Below, piece after piece: positions 1-8,280 of a DNA stretch of 64,000 nucleotides (position 1 is the first letter of the stretch; each line of letters opens with the position of its first letter). This DNA comes from Candidatus Poseidoniaceae archaeon. Lineage in GTDB: Archaea; Thermoplasmatota; Poseidoniia; Poseidoniales; Poseidoniaceae. Position numbers and translations under genes: made by a program. Location of the stretch: positions 62,001 through 126,000 of the forward strand of contig CASIAP010000010.1 in assembly GCA_949372645.1 (NCBI GenBank), written 5' to 3'. A model generated the notes under the pieces. It was not told the origin of the DNA. It saw only the letters and a list, made by a program, of their open reading frames with translations, and made no database searches.

Positions 1-385
1 ATTCAGGAGAATGAACCATCGAATACCACTGATTCAAACGCAGCGCGGCATCTCGCTCATCAACACAGCGATGCAGATTCCCTTCAAAGACACCGGTCGA
101 TGCATTATCGGCGAACAACATTTCTTTTTTCGAAGGGTGAAGGTCGAGGGTTTTGGCATGGTCAACATACAAACCAATCTCAAATCCAAGCCATACTTCA
201 CCTTGTTGTGCCAATTCTTCAAACATGATGGAGTAGAGGAAACTTGCCAAATCCTCTGCAGTATGAAACGAGCAGAGCATCGATAAGGTCTCAAGCAAAC
301 CTTGTGATTTTTCAGAAAGAGTCTCGGGGGCATCGCCAAGCGTCTGCGACTTTACCATAGTGAACATTGGCGTAGCATCATCCAT
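1..385 (-). CDS. Hypothetical protein, 3' end cut by the window edge
   Basis: An uninterrupted minus-strand frame starts at the ATG at 385 and runs off the left edge, giving 128 codons with no stop. It is the best reading of this stretch because two shorter closed frames that overlap it have poor, basic composition. The visible part is soluble-looking, acidic and helical, beginning MDDATPMFTMVKSQTLGDAP, with no signal peptide or membrane segment. I do not recognise a family. It lies downstream of the SDR gene on the same strand, with about 45 bases between that gene's stop and this start, so the two may be co-transcribed. The C-terminus is not visible, so full length is unknown. Confidence 0.6.
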   Translation of the reverse strand, partial: MDDATPMFTMVKSQTLGDAPETLSEKSQGLLETLSMLCSFHTAEDLASFLYSIMFEELAQQGEVWLGFEIGLYVDHAKTLDLHPSKKEMLFADNASTGVFEGNLHRCVDERDAALRLNQWYSMVHSPE

Positions 386-430
386 ATTTCACGGGAGGCG
401 TGAGTGTCAATAATCCTAACCATTGCACAC

Positions 431-1108
431 TTACCAAGGTAACAACTCACCATCATATTGTACAAACTCCCCTGAATTTTCCAAGGTGCGAGAAGTGAGA
501 ACCTCTCGCATCCCCGTAATGCTCTGTGGAATTTCGACCGGCGCCCGGTCGCCACCCATGTCAGTTTTCACCCAACCAGGGTGAAGGATTACAAATGAAA
601 TATTATCTGCTACAGCTTCATTTTTCATGGCAACAGTAAACATATTGAGTGCAGTTTTACTGGCCCTGTACGCATATGATCGCCCCATTTGACAGTCATC
701 AATTGAGGCCATCAGGCTACTGATCATCGCCACCTTTGTCAATTCAGAGTGATTCATTTTTTCATACAATGCTTTCACCACACGCACGGGCCCCAACGCA
801 TTGATATCGATGACTTCAAGCGCCCATACGTCGTCAATTTCTGAAAGGTTTCGCCATCGCCCATCGGCTACTCCAGCGTTGTTGACAAGGAGATCGATAT
901 GCTCTGGAGCGTTCGCTGCAAAAGCCGCCACCGATTCATTTGATTGAACATCGAGCCGATGAGTGGTTAAGTTTGAATGTTCGAAAGTAGCAAGCCGACC
1001 CGGCTCACTTCGGTAGCCTGCAAACACCGTCCAACCATCATCAAGCAATTGATGAACCCATTCAGCACCTAATCCTCTGTTCGCTCCTGTAATAACTGCA
1101 TTCGGCAT
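431..1108 (-). CDS. Short-chain dehydrogenase/reductase (SDR) family oxidoreductase
   Basis: This is a 225-residue classical SDR with a Rossmann fold that should use NAD(P)H to reduce or oxidise a carbonyl or alcohol. The N-terminus carries the dinucleotide-binding motif TGANRGLG at residues 7-14. The NNAG motif lies near residue 96 and the catalytic Tyr-Lys pair appears as YRASK near residue 147, with a catalytic Ser in the MISSLMAS stretch before it. Length is slightly below the usual 240-260 but all core motifs are present. It resembles the C-factor-like SDR subgroup, whose substrates are poorly known, so no substrate is assigned. It starts at ATG 1108 and lies upstream of the partial gene on the same strand. 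Confidence 0.9.
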   Translation of the reverse strand: MPNAVITGANRGLGAEWVHQLLDDGWTVFAGYRSEPGRLATFEHSNLTTHRLDVQSNESVAAFAANAPEHIDLLVNNAGVADGRWRNLSEIDDVWALEVIDINALGPVRVVKALYEKMNHSELTKVAMISSLMASIDDCQMGRSYAYRASKTALNMFTVAMKNEAVADNISFVILHPGWVKTDMGGDRAPVEIPQSITGMREVLTSRTLENSGEFVQYDGELLPW

Positions 1109-1288
1109 GAACGGGGCTTGATACGAAAGTGAATAAACGTTTGAATAACATAGTTATGATTTAATCAGTGAAAATAAACATCTAAGTTTGATTTATGAAT
1201 GTATTTTCTCTTGTAATAAATCCCATACACGCCCCCCATACAAGGGAGGCCTTGATGAAGGGGGGGCGCACACATACAACCGGTGCCA

Positions 1289-1888
1289 ATGCCAGAATCA
1301 AAAGAGAAAGGGTCGTTTTTCCGAAAGTGGGCCATGCGCCAGTATTGGCGAATGCAACAATCTCAAGCAGTCGTAGGGCTCTTGCTTTGGGGCATAACAA
1401 TCACCCTTCTTGTATGGCCGTATATTTCATGGAGGTTTGCTGATGCGTGCGATTCCGGCATCTGCTTTTCAGGTAGCTTTTTGGGCATCCCAAGTACTTA
1501 TGCGGGACTCTCAGTCATCTTTCTCTCAGTCATGTTTGCCGTGCTTACCATCGGCTTTCTTTACGACCAAGTCTTCTCACTGTGGACTGAATGGAGAAAC
1601 GTGGACATGGAACGCAACCCGTTTGTAACATATGCACTTTCTCCAAATTGGGTGATGATGATAGCCCTACAGGCCGAGACTCTCAAGCGAACGACTCCTG
1701 GCGATGAAGCGATTGCTCAACAAGCAGACTGGTATCTCAAATGGTGTGAACAATATACAGAAGGTGAAATGTTCGCCCGAGCAGTTCAACACTGGGACAA
1801 AGATTTGGGAGAGACGCCTACGTTCTGGTTTACCACAGATGGTGCAATGCAAAGAGCGCGTGAAACTTCGTTTGAAGATGAAGGTTGA
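1289..1888 (+). CDS. Hypothetical two-helix membrane protein
   Basis: This 199-residue protein has an N-terminal basic stretch, a hydrophobic helix at about residues 27-45 (VVGLLLWGITITLLVWPYI) and a second at about 68-90 (AGLSVIFLSVMFAVLTIGFL). A soluble C-terminal part rich in Trp and charged residues follows. Two cysteines in the loop between the helices (DSGIC and nearby) could form a disulfide outside the membrane. An in-frame GTG lies two codons upstream, but ATG 1289 is preferred. I do not recognise a family and infer only an inner-membrane location with a cytoplasmic tail. The gene stands alone, diverging from the SDR gene across about 180 bases. Confidence 0.7.
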   Translation: MPESKEKGSFFRKWAMRQYWRMQQSQAVVGLLLWGITITLLVWPYISWRFADACDSGICFSGSFLGIPSTYAGLSVIFLSVMFAVLTIGFLYDQVFSLWTEWRNVDMERNPFVTYALSPNWVMMIALQAETLKRTTPGDEAIAQQADWYLKWCEQYTEGEMFARAVQHWDKDLGETPTFWFTTDGAMQRARETSFEDEG

Positions 1889-1897
1889 AACCTCAAA

Positions 1898-1987
1898 TCA
1901 TCTTCGTTTTCTAAGAACGATTAACAAGGCGAGAAGAAGAACGACTGCGCCACCACCACCGCCACAGACCAGTAACTGACTATCCAA
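1898..1987 (-). pseudogene. C-terminal membrane-anchor remnant or 29-residue microprotein
   Basis: The minus strand encodes a short hydrophobic tail, CGGGGGAVVLLLALLIVLR followed by KRR and a stop. It looks like the C-terminal glycine-spacer, transmembrane helix and basic stop-transfer signal of an archaeal surface protein. The frame stays open upstream through a PEGFSGS-like spacer to a TAA at 2024-2026, so the ectodomain that should precede it is missing. It could be a leftover of a deleted surface gene. Alternatively it could be a real tiny membrane protein starting at TTG 1987, since a TATA-like TTTCATATATTTACC block lies upstream on the same strand near 2055-2072. The tail-like character is seen directly; which alternative holds is undecided. 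Confidence 0.4.
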
Positions 1988-2149
1988 TGAACCTGAAAAC
2001 CCTTCAGGCTCTACCGTTCGGAGTTAATCCCTTTTGGTAAAGTGTCGAAATCCGGTAAATATATGAAAAGTTCTTTTTTTTGGATTTCCCAATCCTGCAA
2101 GTTTTCCACTCAAACTTACTGTCTTTCAGTAGTGCGTTTTTGAGTAGAG

Positions 2150-2233
2150 TGCAGAGGGCAGGATTCGAACCTGCGAACTCATAGAGACTGGGACCTCATC
2201 CCAGCGCCGTTGACCAAGCTTGGCAACCCCTGC
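2150..2233 (-). tRNA. tRNA-Leu (anticodon GAG)
   Basis: The reverse complement folds as a class II tRNA. The acceptor GCAGGGG pairs with CCTCTGC with one G-U pair. The anticodon stem CTGGG/CCCAG encloses the loop ATGAGGT, giving anticodon GAG for CUC/CUU leucine codons. The variable arm is long, as expected for tRNA-Leu, and the T arm is GCAGG-TTCGAAT-CCTGC. The discriminator base is A and no CCA is encoded. A plus-strand frame of the next peptidase gene extends back across this tRNA, which is one reason to reject the longer start of that gene. Confidence 0.95.
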
Positions 2234-2380
2234 TTCAACCGACCCTTAGAACGCGCGTATATCAATTCCGCGACATGCCCCCAAGCCAAGAGTACACAAT
2301 TCAGAACGACTAGAAATGTTGAGAAAGCGGACGGTTTAAGGATGAATGCAAGCGGTCGCAAAGCATTAACAGGTGATTTC

Positions 2381-3727
2381 ATGCGCTGGCTCCTCCTAAC
2401 TCTTATCATACTCCTCGCCCCACTCGGTGGTTGTTTTGGTGAAAACGCGGTCGAAATTGAAGAGCAATTGACCGTAGGCGAGGTAACGAATGCAACTCGT
2501 GGCCAATACATGACGCTCGATGTCGATTCAAGTGTCGATTGGACGTTTAACCGCTCGGATGGACTTTTTTATGTTGATGATTTTGGCGTTCTAAGAGATT
2601 CATTGGAGATGACATTTTCTTCTGAAAAGAAATCTTTGGAACTCCTTATCCTCGATACCGAAAGAGATTCAGTCGACATTTCCATTACTGCGGGTGAAGA
2701 ACTTTGGAATACGACCCTTACTCTTCAAGACAGTGAAGAATACATGCTGGTTGACGGCAGGCGCGCCTACGAAACAATCGACATGCTCACATCATCCTAC
2801 AACAATCGATGGTGTGGAAGCGCTTCGGTTCACGAAGGCGGTTCCGCTTACGAGGCTGCTGCTGAAGCAATGGCTGACGAGATGCGAGACATGGGGTTCG
2901 ACTTTGTTGAAGTCACACGGTATGATGACGACCCCGACCAACTCAATGTGGTAGGATACAATTGGGGAAGAGTCAATCCGGATGAATACATCGTGATTGG
3001 TGGACATTTCGACGTCGCTTATGTCTTCACTCCTCCAGGTGGCGGTACCTCCGAAGGGGCAAATGATGACACCTCTGGCTCGACAGTTTCACTTGAAATG
3101 GCTCAAGCACTTGCATCGACAGAATTCGATCATACTGTCGTCGCAGCACTTTGGTCGTGTGAAGAAGAAGGCCTCCTTGGTTCTCAAGCATATGTTAACC
3201 ACTTGCCTGAAAATGTGACCGTTAAAGCATACATGAATTTTGACATGGTCTCTCTTAATTATCCAATCATCCCTCTCTCAGAGCCATTGATTGGCCCTGG
3301 TGGTGAAATCTTTTCTGCAGCAAAATATGAATGGGAAATTAGTATTGCAGGGGCCAGCGACAGTAACATGGAATTGATGTACGATTGGGTTGGAACAATC
3401 ATAGAGGACGACCTTTTCTATCAGCCAACCGAAGCCAATCCAATTAACTGGCAGATTGCAGAGTCATGTGCTTCTGACCATTGTTCTTTCTTTTCTGCCG
3501 ACTACCCGACCTTTAATTTCTTTAGTCCTGGTGGAGAAATTTCCTTCTGGCAAGAGTGGCATTCACCATCAGACACGCTTGCTTTCATGACAGCAAAAGC
3601 AGGAGGACAAGCAGGTATGTCGAGCGGCTTCAACAGCCTTGTTTGGTCTTCACTCGATTTATTTGTTCGAATTGACAACTCCAACTCTTCTTTCCAAGGC
3701 CGTTGGTATGACGCCCCAGCTGTTTGA
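2381..3727 (+). CDS. Secreted M28-family metallopeptidase lipoprotein
   Basis: The start at ATG 2381 is chosen because a GGTGA Shine-Dalgarno-like sequence precedes it and it places a clean lipoprotein signal at the N-terminus (MRWLLLTLIILLAPLGGCF, lipobox Cys about residue 18). Upstream in-frame starts would overlap tRNA-Leu. The mature protein carries the co-catalytic zinc peptidase signature of family M28. This includes IVIGGHFD near residue 207 (metal His), GANDDTSGS near 226 (bridging Asp), CEEEG near 260 (catalytic and metal Glu), an NFDMV metal Asp and a late SDHCSFF His near 366. At 448 residues, with an all-beta N-terminal domain before the peptidase fold, it should trim peptides outside the cell. 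The gene converges on the HerA-like ATPase with a 2-base gap. Confidence 0.9.
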   Translation: MRWLLLTLIILLAPLGGCFGENAVEIEEQLTVGEVTNATRGQYMTLDVDSSVDWTFNRSDGLFYVDDFGVLRDSLEMTFSSEKKSLELLILDTERDSVDISITAGEELWNTTLTLQDSEEYMLVDGRRAYETIDMLTSSYNNRWCGSASVHEGGSAYEAAAEAMADEMRDMGFDFVEVTRYDDDPDQLNVVGYNWGRVNPDEYIVIGGHFDVAYVFTPPGGGTSEGANDDTSGSTVSLEMAQALASTEFDHTVVAALWSCEEEGLLGSQAYVNHLPENVTVKAYMNFDMVSLNYPIIPLSEPLIGPGGEIFSAAKYEWEISIAGASDSNMELMYDWVGTIIEDDLFYQPTEANPINWQIAESCASDHCSFFSADYPTFNFFSPGGEISFWQEWHSPSDTLAFMTAKAGGQAGMSSGFNSLVWSSLDLFVRIDNSNSSFQGRWYDAPAV

Positions 3728-3729
3728 GT

Positions 3730-6372
3730 TCAAGACGGCATTCTGCCACGAAGCCGCAACCAAGTCTCGCTTCCAAACATCAATGCATACAATGAGGCAA
3801 GCCACAATGTTGGCCGACTCCATTGATTCATGAACTCACCAGAATCTCCATTTCCGAGAACAAGCAAAATACAGAGCCAAGACATAGTTACGCCATGGAG
3901 GGCCCAACGTAACCCAGACATAATCTCAGTAGAGTTTGAACGCATATCGGTGACTTCCACCTCTGTAAGGACTGCAGTTACCCCTGCTAATTTATCCAGT
4001 GCCGAACCTCCATTCCAACGAATCCGTCCAAGCCTGAACCTGTTGAGAAATTCAATGACAGTGAACAAAGTGATCCATACAACAACGACTTCGAGCAATG
4101 GTTCTGCTCCGAGCAAATCAAGCGCACCCCAAGTCGACCACACAAGTAAGCCCCACAACCAACCAACAAGAATCAATTGAAACGTTCGAGCAAACCGAGT
4201 TAAACGCTGTAGTAATTCAGCATCATGTGAAAGCAGATGTTCGAGTGTGATGACCAAGCCAGTCACTCCCGACAAACCAACAGAGATGAGCAGCCACCAC
4301 CAATCCAAATCACCATCGCGCCATGCCAACATCAGAGCCACGAGCGTCCAGGCCAAGGTAACCACTGAAGCAACATTCGCTGTTGCCTGCATTGTATAGA
4401 GAGGGTCTCGCCCATCTTTGAGAACCGCCAAACCACCCATTAATCTGATTTCAAATGCAGAATCGTCAACGATACCATGGCCTGCAGCAGTCATTCCACC
4501 AGCGGCCTTGAGCCGAGCATTACTGACAATACTTTCCGCATCACCAATCGCCCATTCTTCATCGACGCCTTTTGAGTTCCAAGACGAACCGCGACTCGCA
4601 GCATGGGCTGCACCAGTACCTCGATTTTTGGTGTTACCAGAAGACCGAGTTCTCGCCCATGCACGAATTTCTTCCGACATGATCTCTTCGACTTGGTCTT
4701 CGTTGAGCGGAGCGCCGTGGTCTGTGTAGAGCCATCGGCATTGAATTGGAACGGGGGCAGGATCAACGTCAGGCGCGACCATTTGGAATTGACCCGCATC
4801 AAGGGTGGGTAATTGAGCAACTAAATCTTGGTCGCCTCCACTTTCTTTCAACAAGTGCCGAACTTTGTCGATGTCTTGAGGTTGGGTAAATCTACCGATG
4901 AAGGTCGTATTTGCTTGTGCCAATATTTTGTAATCAACATCGCTGACGTTTTGCGTCGCTAAGACACATGCAACACCGTACTTCCGAGCCTGTTTGAAGA
5001 TCAATTTGATCAAGTCTTTTGCAGGTGGATTTCGCGGATGTGGGGGGAGGTAAGGCGCGACTTCATCCATGAAGAAGAGTAATTTAATTTCATCATCGGC
5101 AGGCTGTTGTGTTAGCATCCAATCATACAATTCACGTGAGAGCTCTTGAACGAAATATTGTTTCTGTGCTTCATCTTGAATTGTGTTGAGATACACAATA
5201 TTGAGGGGAACTTTTCCAGGAATCGCAGGTTCAACAAAAGCATCAATGTCAATTGGAACGCCATTCGAGAACAGTAATTGATTGACACCAGAAGAATACG
5301 CTGAGAGCCTGCGGGCCAGATCGTTACGGGTGGCTTTTGTAAGCCGCTCTTCAAAATCTGTCAAACGATGCTGAACCATCACCTCTTCCCATGGCGGTGG
5401 CTCGATTTTATCTTCACCTTCTTCAACTTCATAGAAACATTCAGGGTATAACTTTCGAGTGAATTCTTGATTTGGCTCTCTGACAACGCGGGCCAATGCT
5501 TGGAAATCACCAACGTCCAAACCGTGTTTTGTACCCTGAACGAGAATTTCGTAAAGAAACGGTTTGACAACCTTTCCTTGAGCTTTTTCAACATCGTAGC
5601 CGGCAAGACTGGTGAATCCGGCAGCAACCATGTCCCACGCAGTAATCGCCTCTTCAGTGTCGAGGTCAGAAGGTGGTGCTCGAAAAGGGTCGATACACAA
5701 AGGCAATCCTTTGCTCCGTAATGGCGTCCATATTCGGACTTCACACATCTCCATCAATTTCTTCGCACGAGCAACATCTCCACCCTGGCTTTCAAGTTCA
5801 TCAAGGTCTATACCGAGTGCAAGACGTGCTAAATCTCCCTGCGGGTCGATGATGAGTGAAGGGATTTTTGCCAATGCAGCCTCTTCGATGAGAGCCTTTG
5901 CCATCACGGTTTTTCCTGAACCCGTCGAGCCCAACATTGCAGCGTGACGAGCTAACACCATTGGCTTGATGTCAATAGGCTCCCCAGTATCCCTTCGTGT
6001 TCCAAGGAACATACCTTTTGGTTTGAATTTCTTTTTTTTTGCTGGTGCCTTGACCGTCTTTGCTTTAGCTGCAAAACCCTCAGTATCAGGTGGTAAACCA
6101 CTCGCACACTTCTCACAGTCTAAATGATGGCCAAGCATTTTTTCTCTGCCATCCGCCAACTCTACTCCGGGTTGATTCTGCCAAGAAGGGTCATGCCTTA
6201 CATGCTGAAAGTGACCACAGGCCAATTGTGCGACCCAATCATTCAACTCGCCTTCATGAAACCCAGTAATGGCCTGTGAAGTAGGGGCTAAAATATCACC
6301 AACTAAGTCAGCTAAACTTGGCTCATCAGAGGCATCGGTGGCTTTGTCGGGACCATCGCCTTCAGACACCAT
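3730..6372 (-). CDS. HerA-like ATPase with N-terminal DUF3565 domain and C-terminal membrane domain
   Basis: This 880-residue protein has three parts. Residues about 34-96 match the DUF3565 pattern (AITGFH, DWVAQLACGHFQHVRHDP, LGHHLDCEKC, then LPPD), normally a small stand-alone bacterial protein with conserved Cys and His residues. Residues about 120-600 form a HerA/FtsK-superfamily ATPase like the DUF853 group. They show Walker A GSTGSGKT at 148-155, Walker B LLFFMDE at 431-437 and a sensor-like ATQN motif. Residues about 680-880 contain four to six hydrophobic helices. HerA-type motors pump DNA or remodel complexes as hexamers; a membrane-anchored form suggests DNA or protein translocation at the envelope, which is inference. 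A lysine-rich linker (KKKKFKPK) separates the first two domains. No NurA nuclease is adjacent. Confidence 0.85.
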   Translation of the reverse strand: MVSEGDGPDKATDASDEPSLADLVGDILAPTSQAITGFHEGELNDWVAQLACGHFQHVRHDPSWQNQPGVELADGREKMLGHHLDCEKCASGLPPDTEGFAAKAKTVKAPAKKKKFKPKGMFLGTRRDTGEPIDIKPMVLARHAAMLGSTGSGKTVMAKALIEEAALAKIPSLIIDPQGDLARLALGIDLDELESQGGDVARAKKLMEMCEVRIWTPLRSKGLPLCIDPFRAPPSDLDTEEAITAWDMVAAGFTSLAGYDVEKAQGKVVKPFLYEILVQGTKHGLDVGDFQALARVVREPNQEFTRKLYPECFYEVEEGEDKIEPPPWEEVMVQHRLTDFEERLTKATRNDLARRLSAYSSGVNQLLFSNGVPIDIDAFVEPAIPGKVPLNIVYLNTIQDEAQKQYFVQELSRELYDWMLTQQPADDEIKLLFFMDEVAPYLPPHPRNPPAKDLIKLIFKQARKYGVACVLATQNVSDVDYKILAQANTTFIGRFTQPQDIDKVRHLLKESGGDQDLVAQLPTLDAGQFQMVAPDVDPAPVPIQCRWLYTDHGAPLNEDQVEEIMSEEIRAWARTRSSGNTKNRGTGAAHAASRGSSWNSKGVDEEWAIGDAESIVSNARLKAAGGMTAAGHGIVDDSAFEIRLMGGLAVLKDGRDPLYTMQATANVASVVTLAWTLVALMLAWRDGDLDWWWLLISVGLSGVTGLVITLEHLLSHDAELLQRLTRFARTFQLILVGWLWGLLVWSTWGALDLLGAEPLLEVVVVWITLFTVIEFLNRFRLGRIRWNGGSALDKLAGVTAVLTEVEVTDMRSNSTEIMSGLRWALHGVTMSWLCILLVLGNGDSGEFMNQWSRPTLWLASLYALMFGSETWLRLRGRMPS

Positions 6373-6463
6373 GTGTATGGCAAACCGGTTGGAGGTCTTG
6401 AAAGGCGCGCTGTAAGGGGCCAGAGAGAAGCAGACTCAAGGAGGTCCACCGATTCGCCGAACC

Positions 6464-7564
6464 ATGGAGCGAATACCAATGGCGCGACCTTCATGGGACG
6501 GAGCAATGCGTTCGGCAGCCATGACCACTCTCGACTCTAAACAATGGGTCAAAGGAGCGCAAGGCAAAGCATTCGGCAAAGCATTCGCCGAACATTGTGG
6601 GGCAATCGGTGCAACGCCTTGTCAGAATGGATCTTCTGCTCTTTGGGCCGCATTGAGAATTGCGAACATTGGCCCAGGTGACGAGGTCATCGTCCCTTCG
6701 TTTACGTTTATTTCCTCGACTACCTGCATTCTTTTGGTTGGCGCAACTCCGGTTTTTGTTGACATTGAACCGGATTACTATTGTTTAGATCTCGATGAAG
6801 TTAAAGCAGCAATCACCCCCAAAACAAAAGCCGTGATTGGTGTTCATTTGTTTGGCCAAACCTATGATTCCGAACTTGTTACGCTTTGTCAAAACCACAA
6901 TTTAGTTTTGATCGAGGATGCCGCTCAAGCACACGGTGCGGAACAAAAATTCTCTGATGGAACGATTCGAAAGGCGGGTTCGATGGGTGATATTGGCTGT
7001 TTCTCATTTTTCCCATCAAAGAACATGGCCGTTGGTGGTGAAGGAGGGATGCTCACCACAACCAACCCCGAGTATCAAGATAAAATTGTAGGAATTACCA
7101 ACCACGGGCGTAGCCCTGATCTTGAAGCAATACAACTTGGAAGTAACCTCAGAATGTCAGAAGTATCGGCCTCCATCGGACTTGTCCAACTTTCAAATCT
7201 CGATACTTGGGTCGAACTACGTCGAAGGAATGCAGCCACATTCACTCAAGCATTGGCCGACCACCCCACACTTCATGCACCTATTCAGCGCCCAGAATCA
7301 AGTCATGCTTGGCACCAATACTGTGTTCGAACCGAATACCCCGATGCACTTGTTACCCATCTTGACACATTCGGCATTGATGCACGCCGGTATTACACAA
7401 CGCCTTGCCATCAACAATACATCTACAAGAACCATGTTCAATTCACACAGCGACTTGAAAACACGCATATTGCATCGAATTCATTGGTTGCAATCCCAGT
7501 CATGCATGAACTTCTCGAGGTTGAAATACAACGAATCGTTACAGCACTACGAAGTTACCGATAA
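6464..7564 (+). CDS. DegT/DnrJ/EryC1/StrS-family PLP aminotransferase
   Basis: This 366-residue fold-type I PLP enzyme is of the sugar aminotransferase family, which transfers an amino group, usually from glutamate, to a keto-sugar nucleotide. Seen are the substrate-side GPGDEVIVPSFTFISS near residue 68, the PLP-contacting Asp in LIEDAAQAHG, and the Schiff-base lysine in FFPSKNM at Lys186, followed by GGEGGML. Length is normal for the family. It starts at ATG 6464, with a second possible ATG at 6479. It diverges from the HerA-like ATPase gene and ends one base before the convergent CYTH gene, so it appears to be a single-gene unit, away from the glycan cassette near 20 kb that carries a second, distinct DegT enzyme. 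Confidence 0.9.
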   Translation: MERIPMARPSWDGAMRSAAMTTLDSKQWVKGAQGKAFGKAFAEHCGAIGATPCQNGSSALWAALRIANIGPGDEVIVPSFTFISSTTCILLVGATPVFVDIEPDYYCLDLDEVKAAITPKTKAVIGVHLFGQTYDSELVTLCQNHNLVLIEDAAQAHGAEQKFSDGTIRKAGSMGDIGCFSFFPSKNMAVGGEGGMLTTTNPEYQDKIVGITNHGRSPDLEAIQLGSNLRMSEVSASIGLVQLSNLDTWVELRRRNAATFTQALADHPTLHAPIQRPESSHAWHQYCVRTEYPDALVTHLDTFGIDARRYYTTPCHQQYIYKNHVQFTQRLENTHIASNSLVAIPVMHELLEVEIQRIVTALRSYR

Positions 7565-7565
7565 T

Positions 7566-8132
7566 TCATTCAATGCCTTTGTGAGCGAGAGTTGAGTTCG
7601 ACCATTGGTGAAGCCCAGTTATTTCCGTGCCGAGCCATTCAGGCAATAGTACCGCAGAGTCAATATTTGGTAATTCAATTTCTGCAAGAACTAAGCCAGC
7701 AAGACTGCCTTCAAATTCATCTACTTCCCAAACCATTCCATCTTCACCTTTCCAGTGGTATCGGGTTTTAGTAATCGAGGGATATCGCTTCGAACTGATA
7801 ATTTCTTCTCCCCGTTCGCGAGAAATGTCCCATTCAAGTTCTGTAGCAGAAGCGTAAGATCGCTTTCCTTTCAAGGTCAACGTGACAGAATCTTGAGTAA
7901 ACCTAATCCGTGTAGTCCAATCTTCGGTTGTTTCAAAGAGAGTCTTTTCTTCATCATTCATTTGAACCAATACGAATGTATCCCCGTATCCTAAACCGTC
8001 CCCATTCCTTTTGAAAAGCGATGAATCGAGGTAATACTGAGCGATCTCAGACCGATGCCCACACTCCCTCCAAGGGCGAGCATCCACAGCGTCGACGAAA
8101 AAACGACGTTCTGTTTCCACATACTCGCTCAT
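7566..8132 (-). CDS. CYTH / triphosphate tunnel metalloenzyme-like protein
   Basis: This 188-residue protein has the layout of the CYTH superfamily, whose members bind triphosphates with a divalent metal inside a beta tunnel. The N-terminal signature appears as ETERRF at residues 6-11, in place of the usual ExExK, so the conserved Lys is replaced by Arg. Alternating charged strands follow: TTRIRFTQDSVTLTLKGKR, an LEWDI strand, and the typical late WEVDEFEG then LAEIEL pair near residues 139-155. Known members include adenylate cyclase class IV, thiamine triphosphatase and tripolyphosphatases; which activity applies cannot be told. It is transcribed away from the regulator gene at 8281, sharing a 150-base intergenic region that holds palindromic half-sites. 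Confidence 0.8.
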   Translation of the reverse strand: MSEYVETERRFFVDAVDARPWRECGHRSEIAQYYLDSSLFKRNGDGLGYGDTFVLVQMNDEEKTLFETTEDWTTRIRFTQDSVTLTLKGKRSYASATELEWDISRERGEEIISSKRYPSITKTRYHWKGEDGMVWEVDEFEGSLAGLVLAEIELPNIDSAVLLPEWLGTEITGLHQWSNSTLAHKGIE

Positions 8133-8184
8133 TCTTCCAAACTCCCTATCCTCACTTCAACAATGACAACAAACACCCCTTGTT

Positions 8185-8214
8185 GGTGAAGTATATTTCA
8201 CCTACTACGGTGAA
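8185..8214. promoter_or_regulatory. Three spaced GGTGAA/TTCACC half-sites, candidate operator
   Basis: Between the divergent CYTH and regulator genes lie GGTGAA at 8185-8190, TTCACC at 8197-8202 and GGTGAA at 8209-8214. Each is separated by 6 bases, giving a 12-base period and two overlapping dyads. The first dyad centre, GTATAT, could also serve as a TATA-like element. This is what a dimeric winged-helix protein site could look like, and autoregulation by the adjacent regulator is inferred. Confidence 0.5.
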
Positions 8215-8280
8215 ATCGAATGTGTGGTTTGTCAAATCATTGAACCAAGTTCTTGAAAACCTACCCACCTATGTAATCAC

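Noticed and set aside
11..339. Two closed short frames on opposite strands at the left edge
   Set aside because: A longer open frame starting at 385 on the minus strand and leaving the window has better protein composition.
2210..2380. N-terminal extension of the M28 peptidase
   Set aside because: It crosses tRNA-Leu and precedes a clear lipoprotein signal that begins at 2381 with a ribosome-binding sequence.
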